Shown here: in pieces, positions 8,550 to 17,439 of the stretch | How positions within the stretch are numbered: position 1 is the first letter of the stretch | Layout: each line of letters starts with the position of its first letter | Source: Anaerolineaceae bacterium | Lineage (GTDB): Bacteria; Chloroflexota; Anaerolineae; Aggregatilineales; Phototrophicaceae | Direction of reading: 5' to 3' | Length of the DNA: 64,000 nt | Assembly: GCA_016124855.1 (NCBI GenBank) | Contig: WGMX01000006.1 | Span: 1-64,000, forward strand | Translations under genes and position numbers: made by a program | Notes under the pieces: model-generated | Database searches by the model: none | What the model was told of the DNA's origin: nothing | The model's input: only the letters and a program-made list of their open reading frames with translations

Positions 8550-9666
8550 GATTATTCGCTTTCATCTTCTCATACACCTTCACTGTATCCGCCGCCACCT
8601 GTTCGTGAGTGAAGTGCGATAGCACACGTTCCCGTCCGGCATTGGCATAACGGACACGCCAATCAGAATTACAGCGCAGACCGTCGAGCATGTCCCGCAA
8701 TTTTTCGACGTTTCCTTCAGGGAAGATCAAACCGGCCTCACCGATGATGTCGGGGATTGCGCCGCTGTCTGAGCCGATGACCGGAACACCGCTGGACATA
8801 GCCTCAGTAATGACTCGACCGAATTGTTCTTTCCAGTTAGGGCGGGTTAAGGATGGAATGACCAGCACGTCAAACAGGTGGTATTGTTGGGGCATATCGG
8901 TGGAAGCGACCCATTCGATCCATTTGATGCGGCTGGCGATATTGAGCCGATCAGCAAGGGTTATTAGTTCGGGTTTATAGGGTCCACTGCCAACAATACG
9001 CAAGCACCAGTCGCCTTGAAGTCCGACAGCCGCTTGCAGTAGGTGCTGAACCCCTTTTTCCTCGACCAAACGTCCCACATAGCCCATAGTGAAGGGTTTC
9101 TGTTCCGTCTCCTTTTTTATGGGGGTGAATAATTGAGGATCAGTGCCGAACTGTGGCACGACCGCCATTTGCCCTTGATAACCTTTTTCGCGCCAAACTT
9201 GGGCAGCACTGTCTGTGCCTGCCAACGCATAATCAACATTGTTCAGTACCCAACGTTCGCCCCAGCTAAAAGGGGGCGGATAATCGCGTTTGATATTCTG
9301 CCAGCTAAAAAAGAGCGACTTCGCACCACTGCGGCGGGCATGATACAACGCTTGCCATGAAGCGAGGTTATACGGTTCTTCGTCAATGTGGACGATATGC
9401 GGACGAAAACGGTTTATCCATTCGCTGATTGTTGGATAGTAATGCAGATGAAAGTTACCGTTGAAGGTTATCGGAACAACTTCGAGTTGATACCCCTCGG
9501 TATAAACGCGTTCGAGCTTGGTTTCGCCGCGTTCATCTTTCCATGAGGGTGGAACGAGGGTCAGTAATTCCACGCCCAACCGCGCGATTTCTTCCAGTTT
9601 GCGTTGATAAATGCCGACGATGCAGGCTTTGGAGAGCATCAGTACGCGCAGCGAGTTGCCGGTCAC
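8527..9666 (-). CDS. glycosyltransferase family 4 (GT-B)
   Basis: A 379-residue GT-B glycosyltransferase using a nucleotide-sugar donor. The acceptor domain is N-terminal (LRVLMLSKACIVGIYQRKLEEI). The donor domain shows MGYVGRLVEEKGVQHLL (about 210-226) and the retaining E-x7-E motif EQFGRVITEAMSSGVPVIGS. It is the last gene of a minus-strand operon with GT2, an MFS exporter and DUF4288. The GTG start 9666 has only a weak ribosome site. The final seven residues come from a REP-like hairpin, suggesting the original C-terminus was replaced. It probably builds a glycan or glycolipid. Confidence 0.92.
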   Translation of the reverse strand: MTGNSLRVLMLSKACIVGIYQRKLEEIARLGVELLTLVPPSWKDERGETKLERVYTEGYQLEVVPITFNGNFHLHYYPTISEWINRFRPHIVHIDEEPYNLASWQALYHARRSGAKSLFFSWQNIKRDYPPPFSWGERWVLNNVDYALAGTDSAAQVWREKGYQGQMAVVPQFGTDPQLFTPIKKETEQKPFTMGYVGRLVEEKGVQHLLQAAVGLQGDWCLRIVGSGPYKPELITLADRLNIASRIKWIEWVASTDMPQQYHLFDVLVIPSLTRPNWKEQFGRVITEAMSSGVPVIGSDSGAIPDIIGEAGLIFPEGNVEKLRDMLDGLRCNSDWRVRYANAGRERVLSHFTHEQVAADTVKVYEKMKANNPEAQASV

Positions 9667-9683
9667 CAGTTGTCATTCTCCGA

Positions 9684-10106
9684 TTATTTGTCATCATGAA
9701 CAACGTGTTCTTCGCCAATAATGCGCCATTCCTTTTGGAAAGGAGAACCGAATATACTGAGTTCATCCTGTGTGTGTACCAATTCTTGCGGCGCGATGTG
9801 GGTAAAGATACGACTTCGAATTTCTGCGCCATCGGCCAAATCAGACGGAATCAGGCTTAAATCTTGCAGGCCGACAAATTCACAGTAAACCATTTCGCCT
9901 GAATTATTCAAGGAAACGGTTTCTTGCGCTTTGCCCACTTTATAGGCTTTTTTGTAAGCCTTTTCGGCGGTTCGGGCGTGGATGAGACGAATTTGCTCGT
10001 CACATGTATACGAACCTTCGTGATCTTCAATGCGGTCACGAACAATCAACGTCGCAGCGAACCAGCGTTTTTTGTTGGGCTTAGTCGATGATGATTTAGC
10101 GCTCAT
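9684..10106 (-). CDS. DUF4288-domain protein
   Basis: About 140 residues. RWFAATLIVRDRIE near the N-terminus, then SYTCDEQIRLIHARTAEKAYKKAYKVGK and GLQDLSLI, match the DUF4288 pattern, a small domain of unknown function. ATG 10106 is chosen; the 53 residues upstream in the same frame overlap the MFS gene and are low complexity. The gene lies 2 bp after the MFS stop and 17 bp before the GT4 start, so it is an operon member. Confidence 0.8.
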   Translation of the reverse strand: MSAKSSSTKPNKKRWFAATLIVRDRIEDHEGSYTCDEQIRLIHARTAEKAYKKAYKVGKAQETVSLNNSGEMVYCEFVGLQDLSLIPSDLADGAEIRSRIFTHIAPQELVHTQDELSIFGSPFQKEWRIIGEEHVVHDDK

Positions 10107-10108
10107 GA

Positions 10109-11416
10109 TTACACCTGATAATCGGGCAAATCGGTTTCGATCCGGCGTATAGATGGCACGATGTAAGTTACGATGGTCATGATAAGTATAACGCCACCCA
10201 CCACGACTAGCACCAAACCCATTCCTGCGCCGGGTTGGTCGCCGACGATGGGCGCGAATATCCAACCGGGTTCTACAGCAGGCTCAAGGATGCGATCTAC
10301 CAATGGACCGACTGAGAGGAACGAAGTGGTAGAGGCCACAAACCCCAATTGACCAAAAAGGCTGAAGACTCGTCCCTGCATATCAGGCGGTGTTTTGACT
10401 TGAAGCAGCGCGGTAAAAAGTCCCCAGCCCAAAGGCAGCGTGAAGAACAGAAAAAACATGCTGATCGCCAGCGGAATCGGCGTGCGGCTTGTACCATAAA
10501 CGATGAACATTGCCCCTGTAAGCAGGAAAGTCGGCATAAATACGTTTACGCGCTTCCAAGTTTTGCGACGTAAGGCAATCGCCGCGCCACCGACCAACGC
10601 TCCAGCATTCATCGCCGCGAGGAGCAGTCCGGTTACACTCTCGCTGCCTGTGACTTTAATCAAATAAGGAATACCCAAATCCAGCGGGCCGTTGAGCAAG
10701 AAGTTAAGAACCGTGAAATAAATCATCAAGCCGAGCAACGGTCGACGTGCGCTCAAGAAAGCCAAACCCCCTCGCAGTTCACGCCAAAATCCGCCGGATG
10801 CCGCTTTGCCCTCTTCACTGGGCGGCGGCTGCGGGATGTCCATCTGAAAGACAACCGCCACCGCAATTAAGAAAGTGACCATATCGACCAGTACCACACC
10901 GGCAATCCCGACCAGTGGATAGATTAAGCCGGTAACCGCTGGCGCGATCACACCTGCTAATGGGAAGGCCATCTGCTTAAGAGCGTTGGCGCGGTCACGA
11001 TGAGCATCATCTACAAGGACACTGGTTACCGCGTCCTCGGCAGGCGCTTGGAACATAGCGAACGTGCCTTGTAGAAACACGATGACATACAAATGCCACA
11101 GTTGAAATTCACCAGAGAGAAAACTCGCCAACAAGAGCAGACTGCCAACGGCTTGGCCTGCGTCGGAGATCATCATCACCCCACGACGATTCCAGCGGTC
11201 AACCAGCACTCCGGCAGCACTGCCAAAGAGCATCGGCGGTAACTCATTAAAAAAAGCGACCAACAGCAGCGGCGCGGCTTGTCCGGTATCAATGCTGACA
11301 CGGATGCCAATGGCAATGCTGGTCATACGGCTGCCGATAAGGGACAGCGTTTGGGTCAAAACAAGGATATAAAAAGTGCGAAGGGAGGGTTTCGCTTGCG
11401 CGATGTCAGCAATCAC
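10109..11416 (-). CDS. MFS transporter (EntS/MFS_3-like exporter)
   Basis: A 435-residue membrane protein with about 12 predicted helices. It resembles EntS/MefA-like drug or siderophore exporters: LVLTQTLSLIGSRMTSIAIGI opens helix 1, and AGVLVDRWNRRGVMMISD is the loop 2-3 motif A. QAPAEDAVTSVLVDDAHRDRANAL is typical of the group. A GTG start at 11416 is likely. It lies 12 bp after the GT2 gene and next to DUF4288, in a four-gene operon. Substrate not predictable. Confidence 0.92.
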   Translation of the reverse strand: MIADIAQAKPSLRTFYILVLTQTLSLIGSRMTSIAIGIRVSIDTGQAAPLLLVAFFNELPPMLFGSAAGVLVDRWNRRGVMMISDAGQAVGSLLLLASFLSGEFQLWHLYVIVFLQGTFAMFQAPAEDAVTSVLVDDAHRDRANALKQMAFPLAGVIAPAVTGLIYPLVGIAGVVLVDMVTFLIAVAVVFQMDIPQPPPSEEGKAASGGFWRELRGGLAFLSARRPLLGLMIYFTVLNFLLNGPLDLGIPYLIKVTGSESVTGLLLAAMNAGALVGGAAIALRRKTWKRVNVFMPTFLLTGAMFIVYGTSRTPIPLAISMFFLFFTLPLGWGLFTALLQVKTPPDMQGRVFSLFGQLGFVASTTSFLSVGPLVDRILEPAVEPGWIFAPIVGDQPGAGMGLVLVVVGGVILIMTIVTYIVPSIRRIETDLPDYQV

Positions 11417-11428
11417 AGCAGTGACGAG

Positions 11429-12157
11429 TTAGGGTATGCGGGCGGCGGTCGGAGGACGCACGACATCGACAAGGATCGCGAGGATAACCTTGATCATGTA
11501 ATAAGCTGAACGCAGGGCAGTGATTGAAGATTGACCTGCGAGGCGCGGCTGCATCGTTACGGGCATTTCCAAAAGGCGGATACCTGCCCGACACAGCAGC
11601 ACTATTGACTCCGGTTCGGGATAATCATGAGGATAAATTTGGGCGCATAGATGGATAGCCTGCCGGTTGCAGACGATAAAGCCGCTGGTTGGGTCAGTTA
11701 CGCGCTGGCGGACAATCAGCGAAATCAGATTTGCCAAAATAATGCTGCCCAAACGGCGCATGGGCGAACCGACATAACCACGATTTTCAATATAACGCGA
11801 ACCGATTATCATGTCGGCTTCGTTGGCCGCGAGTGCGTCTAACATGCGTATGATTTCAGCCGGGTCATGCTGTCCGTCACCGTCATTGCGGACGACCACG
11901 TCATAACCCTGTTTATCCGCGAATTGAAAACCCGCCTGCACACTGGCGCCAATGCCCACGTTATAAGGCATATGCAGCACCATTGCACCAGCGGCCTCGG
12001 CACATTTACCGGTTTCATCTGAAGAACCATCATTCATGACCAGCACATCGGCGTGCGGTATTCGCTGGCGCACGCTGCTGATCACACGCTGAATACTTGC
12101 CGCCTCGTTCAGCGCGGGAATGATGATCAAAATCTTCGGAGCCGGACGATCTGTCAT
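11429..12157 (-). CDS. glycosyltransferase family 2, polyprenyl-phosphate (DPM-like) type
   Basis: About 242 residues of GT-A fold. KILIIIPALNEAASIQRVI opens the fold, VLVMNDGSSDET gives the nucleotide-binding Asp, and VVRNDGDGQHDP is the DxD-like region. DMIIGSRYIENRG and PTSGFIVCNRQA are usual for dolichyl- or undecaprenyl-phosphate sugar transferases. One hydrophobic segment near the C-terminus may anchor it. ATG 12157 or GTG 12178 may be the start. It leads the operon ending in the GT4 gene; a lipid-linked sugar role is inferred. Confidence 0.9.
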   Translation of the reverse strand: MTDRPAPKILIIIPALNEAASIQRVISSVRQRIPHADVLVMNDGSSDETGKCAEAAGAMVLHMPYNVGIGASVQAGFQFADKQGYDVVVRNDGDGQHDPAEIIRMLDALAANEADMIIGSRYIENRGYVGSPMRRLGSIILANLISLIVRQRVTDPTSGFIVCNRQAIHLCAQIYPHDYPEPESIVLLCRAGIRLLEMPVTMQPRLAGQSSITALRSAYYMIKVILAILVDVVRPPTAARIP

Positions 12158-12303
12158 GAGCCGCTTACTTTTATCCACTTACACCAACCTGATTTTGGCG
12201 GTTGTATGGCGGCGTGTCAATGCTCAGTGGTCTATGGTATGCGGGCATCGGGGCTGCGCTTAGGTATAATTTCCTACGAGCAAATTAATAGGGAGTCGTT
12301 CAA

Positions 12304-13221
12304 ATGAAAAATGTTCCTCTTGTAAATTGTGATCTTAAAGCATCTGAAGTCTCGTTGGGCTGTATGCGAATCGCGGATATGGCAAAATCCGATATATCTA
12401 CACTGCTGAACACCGCCCTAGACGCGGGTATTAATTTCTTCGATCATGCCGATGTTTATGGGGGTGGAAAATCAGAAGCAAACTTTGCCGAAGCGCTGGG
12501 TATGAACGCCCAACTACGCGAAAAGCTCATCATCCAAACCAAGTGCGGCATTCGCAAAGGTTCCTTCGACTTTTCTAAAGAACATATTTTAGAAGCGGTG
12601 GACGGCAGTCTGAAACGCTTGCAAACCGATTATTTGGATGTGCTGCTCTTACACCGCCCCGATGCGTTGGTCGAACCCGAAGAAGTGGCTGAAGCCTTCG
12701 ACACCTTGGAAAGCAGCGGCAAGGTCAAGTATTTCGGTGTCAGCAACCAGAACCCGATGCAAATTGAACTGCTGAAAAAATCAGTCAAGCAGCCTATTAT
12801 CTTCAACCAATTGCAGTTGAGCATCACCAACACCGGCATGATTGACGCGGGTATTAACGTCAACATGGAGATTGATTCCTCCATCGACCGTGACGGCAGC
12901 ATTTTGGATTACTGCCGCTTACATGACATCACCATTCAACCGTGGTCGCCATTCCTTTATGGCTTCTTTGAAGGTGTTTTCTTGGATAACCCCAAGTTCC
13001 CCGAACTCAATGCCAAGATTAATGAAATCGCGTCGGCTTACGGCGTGAGCAACGTCACGATAGCAATTGCATGGTTGCTCCGTCATCCTGCGCATATGCA
13101 GCCGATCATCGGCACGACCAATCCACAACGTGTCAAGGACAGTGCCAAGGCTTCGGATATTCGGCTGAGCCGCGAGGAATGGTATGCCGTTTATCTGGCA
13201 GCGGGTAACAAGCTGCCGTAA
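12304..13221 (+). CDS. aldo/keto reductase (YdhF-like)
   Basis: A 305-residue NADPH-dependent TIM-barrel reductase. The catalytic tetrad is visible: Asp47 and Tyr52 in FFDHADVYGGG, Lys80 in IIQTKCGI and His117 in VLLLHRPD. C-terminal cofactor residues lie in IIGTTNPQRVKDSAKAS. The start has AGGGAG 8 bases upstream. It is monocistronic and ends at a good hairpin. It reduces aldehydes or ketones; the physiological substrate is unknown. Confidence 0.95.
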   Translation: MKNVPLVNCDLKASEVSLGCMRIADMAKSDISTLLNTALDAGINFFDHADVYGGGKSEANFAEALGMNAQLREKLIIQTKCGIRKGSFDFSKEHILEAVDGSLKRLQTDYLDVLLLHRPDALVEPEEVAEAFDTLESSGKVKYFGVSNQNPMQIELLKKSVKQPIIFNQLQLSITNTGMIDAGINVNMEIDSSIDRDGSILDYCRLHDITIQPWSPFLYGFFEGVFLDNPKFPELNAKINEIASAYGVSNVTIAIAWLLRHPAHMQPIIGTTNPQRVKDSAKASDIRLSREEWYAVYLAAGNKLP

Positions 13222-13241
13222 TTGACTGATTTGAGTGTGAA

Positions 13242-13260
13242 GGGCGCATCAGATGCGCCC
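13242..13260. terminator. bidirectional terminator
   Basis: GGGCGCATC-A-GATGCGCCC between the convergent aldo/keto reductase and DUF4058 genes, followed on the plus strand by an A/T-rich tract. Confidence 0.75.
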
Positions 13261-13268
13261 TTAAAATA

Positions 13269-14267
13269 TTAATTTCTTGTGAGGAAAGGCTCTAGTTGCA
13301 CAAGTGCTGCGTCAAGTGGCAAATTACTGACCGACAGCAGTTCCGCCTCCAAATTATGTCCTTCCGCAGCCGCTTGAAGTACCACTAACATTCGATTAGC
13401 AATACGAGCTTGGTCGGTTTCGCGATATTGATCGAAATGAATAGGGAACTGACTATAATCAACCCATTCGAGGCCGTATAAGGCATCGATTAACGTTTTG
13501 TGATATGGCGGTCCAAAATTGAATTCCAACACATCATTACCATTCAGGGCGATGCTCATCGTCGGAATGATGTCGTCAACATCAAACTGTTTGACCCGAA
13601 CCACACCGTCTACAATATTGGGACGTGGATCGACAATTAGGATGCGGTAAGGATGCGCGGTCGATTCGGTTAGGTGATCTTTCTTGGTGTGATAATCTGG
13701 CAAATCACGAAGCGTCGGTGCCGATTCATGTAGATAATCTAGTTCAATAAAGACCAAGCCACTCTCAATGATTTTGATCCGCTTATTAAAATAATCCCTC
13801 ACGTCGCGTCCGCCGGGTTTATTGGATGGCGACAATAATTCTATCCACGCGACCGCTTCGCCTCGCTCAGATCGTCCGGGAATGACTTCATAAATTCCGA
13901 TTGCGTTATAAGTTTTCTCAGAAACTTGATCGTCAAGTAATACATCGGTGATGGAGAAGACAAGCTCGCCCATTGTTCCAGCAGGCGAGGCTGTCAATGG
14001 ACGGCGTGGACGGTGGGGATGCAAATCATAAATGCTGACATCCGACTCTGGATATTCAGATGGTTGTGGGGAATCAATACGCCGAATTTGCAGTGAGGGT
14101 TCAAGCGCGGCGGTGTAGCCCATCGGCAGCAAAACAGCTTTTAGAGAGTCGGCTAAATGAACGATATGACGGGTATGAAATTCGGGCCAACCACCTTGTG
14201 CCTGCCATAAGCTGTGCAAGTGAGCGTTGATACCCATGTATTGATTTTTAATTGAACGAACAGCCAT
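13269..14267 (-). CDS. DUF4058 family protein
   Basis: A 332-residue soluble protein matching DUF4058. Recognisable lines are MGINAHLHSLWQ, GGWPEFHTRHIVHLAD, a central VAWIELLSPSNKPGG-RDVRDYFNKR block and LVFIELDYLH. The latter Glu/Asp-Lys arrangement resembles a restriction-like nuclease core, but the family has no proven activity. GGAG lies 7 bases upstream of ATG 14267. Monocistronic; role unknown. The family is common and often multi-copy in Chloroflexota and Cyanobacteria. Confidence 0.85.
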   Translation of the reverse strand: MAVRSIKNQYMGINAHLHSLWQAQGGWPEFHTRHIVHLADSLKAVLLPMGYTAALEPSLQIRRIDSPQPSEYPESDVSIYDLHPHRPRRPLTASPAGTMGELVFSITDVLLDDQVSEKTYNAIGIYEVIPGRSERGEAVAWIELLSPSNKPGGRDVRDYFNKRIKIIESGLVFIELDYLHESAPTLRDLPDYHTKKDHLTESTAHPYRILIVDPRPNIVDGVVRVKQFDVDDIIPTMSIALNGNDVLEFNFGPPYHKTLIDALYGLEWVDYSQFPIHFDQYRETDQARIANRMLVVLQAAAEGHNLEAELLSVSNLPLDAALVQLEPFLTRN

Positions 14268-14309
14268 AAGCAGACTCCAGAATTTGCTATCCGTTCATTA
14301 TACCGGAAT

Positions 14310-15272
14310 CTACGTCACCAAAATGACCTTGCCGGATGTCGCACGACTTTCCAGCGCACGATGGGCATCTGCGGCTTGTTCCAATGGCAGCGCACGATCA
14401 ATGCGAACGTTGAGTTTTCCGCTTTCTACGAGAGCGAACATGGCTGTGGCACGGTAACGGGTTTCATCAGCAGTTGCGGTATAAGAACCGAGTGAAGGAC
14501 GGGTCAAAAAGAGCGAACCTTTACTATTCAAAAGCTGCGGATCAAAGGGCGGTACTGCTCCGCTGGATTGTCCGAACAGCACCATGTATCCGCGCGGGCG
14601 TAAGCAGTTCAGGCTGCGCTCAAATGTATCTTTGCCAACCGAGTCATAAACCACATCCACACCATAACCATTGGTCAACCGTTTGACTTCGGTATCAAAA
14701 TCGGCATACAAAAACACCTTGTCTGCGCCTGCTTCTCGAGCCAGTTCAGCTTTTGCTTCAGTAGAAACGGTCGCCAGAACCCGTGCCCCCCGCAGTTTCG
14801 CCATCTGAACCAAAAGCAGCCCAGTTCCACCCGCCGCCGCGTGAATAAGAACCGTTTGTCCGCTGTGAATTTGATAGGTATCGGTCACCAAGTAATGAGC
14901 GGTCATGCCTTGCAGCATCAAAGCCGCCGCTGTGCGCAAGTCAACTTTATCAGGCACAGGTACAACCTTGTCGGCAGGCACTATCGTATATTCAGAGTAT
15001 GCGCCGATGGTAAATCCATAAGCCACGCGATCACCGACTTTGAAATCAAAAACGCCTTCACCCACCATATCGATCACGCCGGCGGCTTCCTGACCGGGTG
15101 TAAAGGGCAGCGCCGGACGATATTGACCAGACCGTTGGTAAATGTCGATGAAGTTGATACCAATAGCCTCGACTTTGATCCGTACCATGCCCGCGATGGG
15201 TTCTGGCGGCCCCATATTCTCAATTTGCATGACTTCCGGCTCGCCATATGCATGGACACGTACAATGCGCAT
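14310..15272 (-). CDS. NADPH:quinone oxidoreductase, zeta-crystallin type (MDR)
   Basis: A 320-residue zinc-independent medium-chain reductase. GFEAAG-like substrate loop appears as [15 protein letters not shown], and the Rossmann glycine motif as [18 protein letters not shown] (about 143-160). [12 protein letters not shown] and [11 protein letters not shown] are typical of Qor. No structural or catalytic zinc cysteines are seen. GGGGG lies 7 bases before ATG 15272. It likely reduces quinones or enals with NADPH. One of four MDR reductases in the window. Confidence 0.94.
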   Translation of the reverse strand: MRIVRVHAYGEPEVMQIENMGPPEPIAGMVRIKVEAIGINFIDIYQRSGQYRPALPFTPGQEAAGVIDMVGEGVFDFKVGDRVAYGFTIGAYSEYTIVPADKVVPVPDKVDLRTAAALMLQGMTAHYLVTDTYQIHSGQTVLIHAAAGGTGLLLVQMAKLRGARVLATVSTEAKAELAREAGADKVFLYADFDTEVKRLTNGYGVDVVYDSVGKDTFERSLNCLRPRGYMVLFGQSSGAVPPFDPQLLNSKGSLFLTRPSLGSYTATADETRYRATAMFALVESGKLNVRIDRALPLEQAADAHRALESRATSGKVILVT

Positions 15273-15321
15273 GATCTATCCCCCGATTAACAGCGTTTAG
15301 AGATAATGATAATACGTTTGA

Positions 15322-16083
15322 CTAATCGCCGCCTATTTCGTGCAACACCCATACATTCGGCTCGATGTAGGTGCCTTTGTCACTTTCACGATCAATGATG
15401 ACAGGGGCAAGCGCTCCCGGTACGATATATTGACCACTATCCGGGAAGCGCATCAGAGTCCAACCTTCCCACGCAGCGACCGGCGCGTTGATGGTCATCG
15501 AGCGCGGACAGACCTTAAGGATTGAAGCACCCATACGCACGTGCGTTCGCAGCCACGGATCAAATACCGAGCCATCATTACGCTTCCATTGGATATAGCG
15601 TTCCATGGGTGTGAGTGGATAAGCATGTTTGAGATTGGGACGCACAGGCGCAATCAATTTGTTTAATCCGCGATGTGCAACCATCCTTCGCATCGCCCTT
15701 ACGATTTGCTTGCTGATGCCCTGCCCCATATGCTCCGGCGCAACCACCGCTTGGATGGCGGAAACGCAGTTCGGCGGAATCTGGTTACGAAAGTTCAGGA
15801 CTCCGCGTTCAAGGATGGCATCCCAACCTTCATCGGGCAGACCTTCTGTTGTTCCATCCCATGTGACCGGAATGGTATTGCCCATCGCGACTAACTGTCC
15901 ATCTGAATCCATCAGCACCGTTTGATAAGCCGGAAAGGTATCATACAGCCGCCAAAAATACTTGGAGGCAATTGGATCATGCAGCATGAACTCAGGCCAA
16001 GCGCCCGTTTCACTGGCTAGTTTATCGGCTGCATCAATCAAATCGGGACGCTCATCGAGGGTGAGAACGATGAAATCAGGCAT
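15322..16083 (-). CDS. GNAT-fold acetyltransferase-like protein
   Basis: About 253 residues. The acetyl-CoA-binding signature is VVAPEHMGQGISKQIVRAMRRM (about 112-133), matching the Q/R-x-x-G-x-G/A loop as HMGQGI. The N-terminal half (AWPEFMLHDPIASKYFWRLY) resembles larger GNAT-like proteins of actinobacteria and Chloroflexota. The start is either ATG 16083 or GTG 16098. It stands just downstream of nothing co-directional; monocistronic. Substrate unknown. Confidence 0.75.
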   Translation of the reverse strand: MPDFIVLTLDERPDLIDAADKLASETGAWPEFMLHDPIASKYFWRLYDTFPAYQTVLMDSDGQLVAMGNTIPVTWDGTTEGLPDEGWDAILERGVLNFRNQIPPNCVSAIQAVVAPEHMGQGISKQIVRAMRRMVAHRGLNKLIAPVRPNLKHAYPLTPMERYIQWKRNDGSVFDPWLRTHVRMGASILKVCPRSMTINAPVAAWEGWTLMRFPDSGQYIVPGALAPVIIDRESDKGTYIEPNVWVLHEIGGD

Positions 16084-16202
16084 GATGGAACTACTCACTT
16101 CATAATAATAACGAACGACATTAATAAGGTCATCCGCATACTATAACGAGTGACTTTCAATCATCACAAATACAACTTTGTTATTTATGTTAGGTGCAAA
16201 AA

Positions 16203-16232
16203 TCAAAGGTGTTTCTCAGTTCATTCACCTTT
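16203..16232 (-). terminator. intrinsic terminator
   Basis: CAAAGGTG / CACCTTTG with a 14-base loop, followed on the minus strand by ATTTTTG. It ends the two-gene membrane-protein unit above it. Confidence 0.7.
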
Positions 16233-16276
16233 GAATTTATGTCGAGTCTCGCTGGTCAATAGGTGAACAAGGAAGT

Positions 16277-16792
16277 TTAATAATCCACCGTTGCTATGAG
16301 CTTTGTTACACCTCGCCATACTGCCCAGCGAAACATGATATAGAAAAGCAAGATACCAATGACGAGCCAAGGAATAACGTTCAATACACCACTCGTTTTG
16401 GGTGAATCGATGGGTACAGACAGGACATAAGACGATAGAAACGGCAAAACGAGGAATATGCATCCCACAACAAGGAATGCAATCGTAATCCCATAGAAGC
16501 TTAAATCGAATTCGGATAAACCCACAAATAAGGTGGATGTGGCCGTTATTTTCTGAACCGTTCCTTTTACTGTTGCCATATCGAGAACCATTGTGAACGA
16601 CGATACTTCATCCTCAAAATCTAATGTCAGGCTTGGTCGCCATCTCCTATTATCAACAGGTTGTGCTTGAAACTCAGTCTGCAATTGCTGTAAGCGCCCG
16701 ATGCAATCTTCATATGAATAAGGCACACTGAACTCGAATTGCTGCAAGTTCCATGTGTGGCGGTTGATAATCATTTTGTGTTTGCGGTGCAT
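16277..16792 (-). CDS. membrane protein, paralogue of the upstream gene
   Basis: A 171-residue protein with a cytoplasmic-like N-terminal alpha/beta domain (FEFSVPYSYEDCIGRLQQL to KGTVQKITAT, about 18-88) followed by two hydrophobic helices (about 101-125 and 137-160). It has the same order of elements as the gene at 16811. AGGAAA lies upstream of ATG 16792 and the gap to its neighbour is 18 bp, so they are a tandem pair in one operon. No family recognised. Confidence 0.72.
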   Translation of the reverse strand: MHRKHKMIINRHTWNLQQFEFSVPYSYEDCIGRLQQLQTEFQAQPVDNRRWRPSLTLDFEDEVSSFTMVLDMATVKGTVQKITATSTLFVGLSEFDLSFYGITIAFLVVGCIFLVLPFLSSYVLSVPIDSPKTSGVLNVIPWLVIGILLFYIMFRWAVWRGVTKLIATVDY

Positions 16793-16810
16793 GGCTGTTT
16801 CCTGTGAAGA

Positions 16811-17323
16811 TTAATTGGCCTTACCTGTTTCAGAAAATGTGTCATGAATAAGATTTTCCAGTCGCTGATAGTCGCCATAATCACGGATAACGTAAAAAAG
16901 CACAAAAGCGAACCACAGAATATAAAAAACCAAATAACTCCAAAAAAGATCACTCCTGAGAACAATCAAAACAAGTGGAACTAGAAACGAGATAGGTTTT
17001 GCTAAAAAATGGAGGCCAAAGCGTATATTGCCATTGACAATAGTTCTCGCTGTTTTGTCAATTGTCGCTGTGATTGTTCCAGCTGCTTTGACTGCATTGT
17101 AAGTGCTGCCATTACGTCCATAGCGCTCAATACAAATCTCAAATCGAAAATGTCTTTCTTCTTTCGTTAGAAACACAGTTTGACTGATGGCGTTCACAAA
17201 ACCCGTTTTGGGTTGGGATAAACCACGTATAAGTTGTAAACAATCTTGTGGCGACATCTGAACCGTGTAACTAAATGACTTTCTCATCAAAAGTAAATTG
17301 AAAAGACGCTTTAAAAAATCCAT
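16811..17323 (-). CDS. membrane protein, first of a tandem pair
   Basis: A 170-residue protein. The N-terminal domain (FSYTVQMSPQDCLQLIRGLS to AAGTITATIDK) matches the downstream paralogue's S-x-x-DC-x-x-x-L and GT-x-x-x-I-x-A lines. Two membrane helices follow (about 105-125, 128-145) and a charged tail. AGGA lies 9 bases from ATG 17323. It heads a two-gene unit with 16277-16792. Function unknown. Confidence 0.72.
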   Translation of the reverse strand: MDFLKRLFNLLLMRKSFSYTVQMSPQDCLQLIRGLSQPKTGFVNAISQTVFLTKEERHFRFEICIERYGRNGSTYNAVKAAGTITATIDKTARTIVNGNIRFGLHFLAKPISFLVPLVLIVLRSDLFWSYLVFYILWFAFVLFYVIRDYGDYQRLENLIHDTFSETGKAN

Positions 17324-17386
17324 GCTTACATGTTCCTAATAATGGGGCTGAGAAATATTTTCAGTATAAATCTACCTGAAAAGCAA

Positions 17387-17409
17387 ACAGCCCCGTTTTC
17401 CGGGGCTGT
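17387..17409 (-). terminator. intrinsic terminator of the VIT-vWA gene
   Basis: ACAGCCCCG / CGGGGCTGT, a 9-bp stem, followed on the minus strand by TTGCTTTTC. Confidence 0.8.
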
Positions 17410-17439
17410 TGCATCAATCAATTCAGTTCAAGTTTGTGA

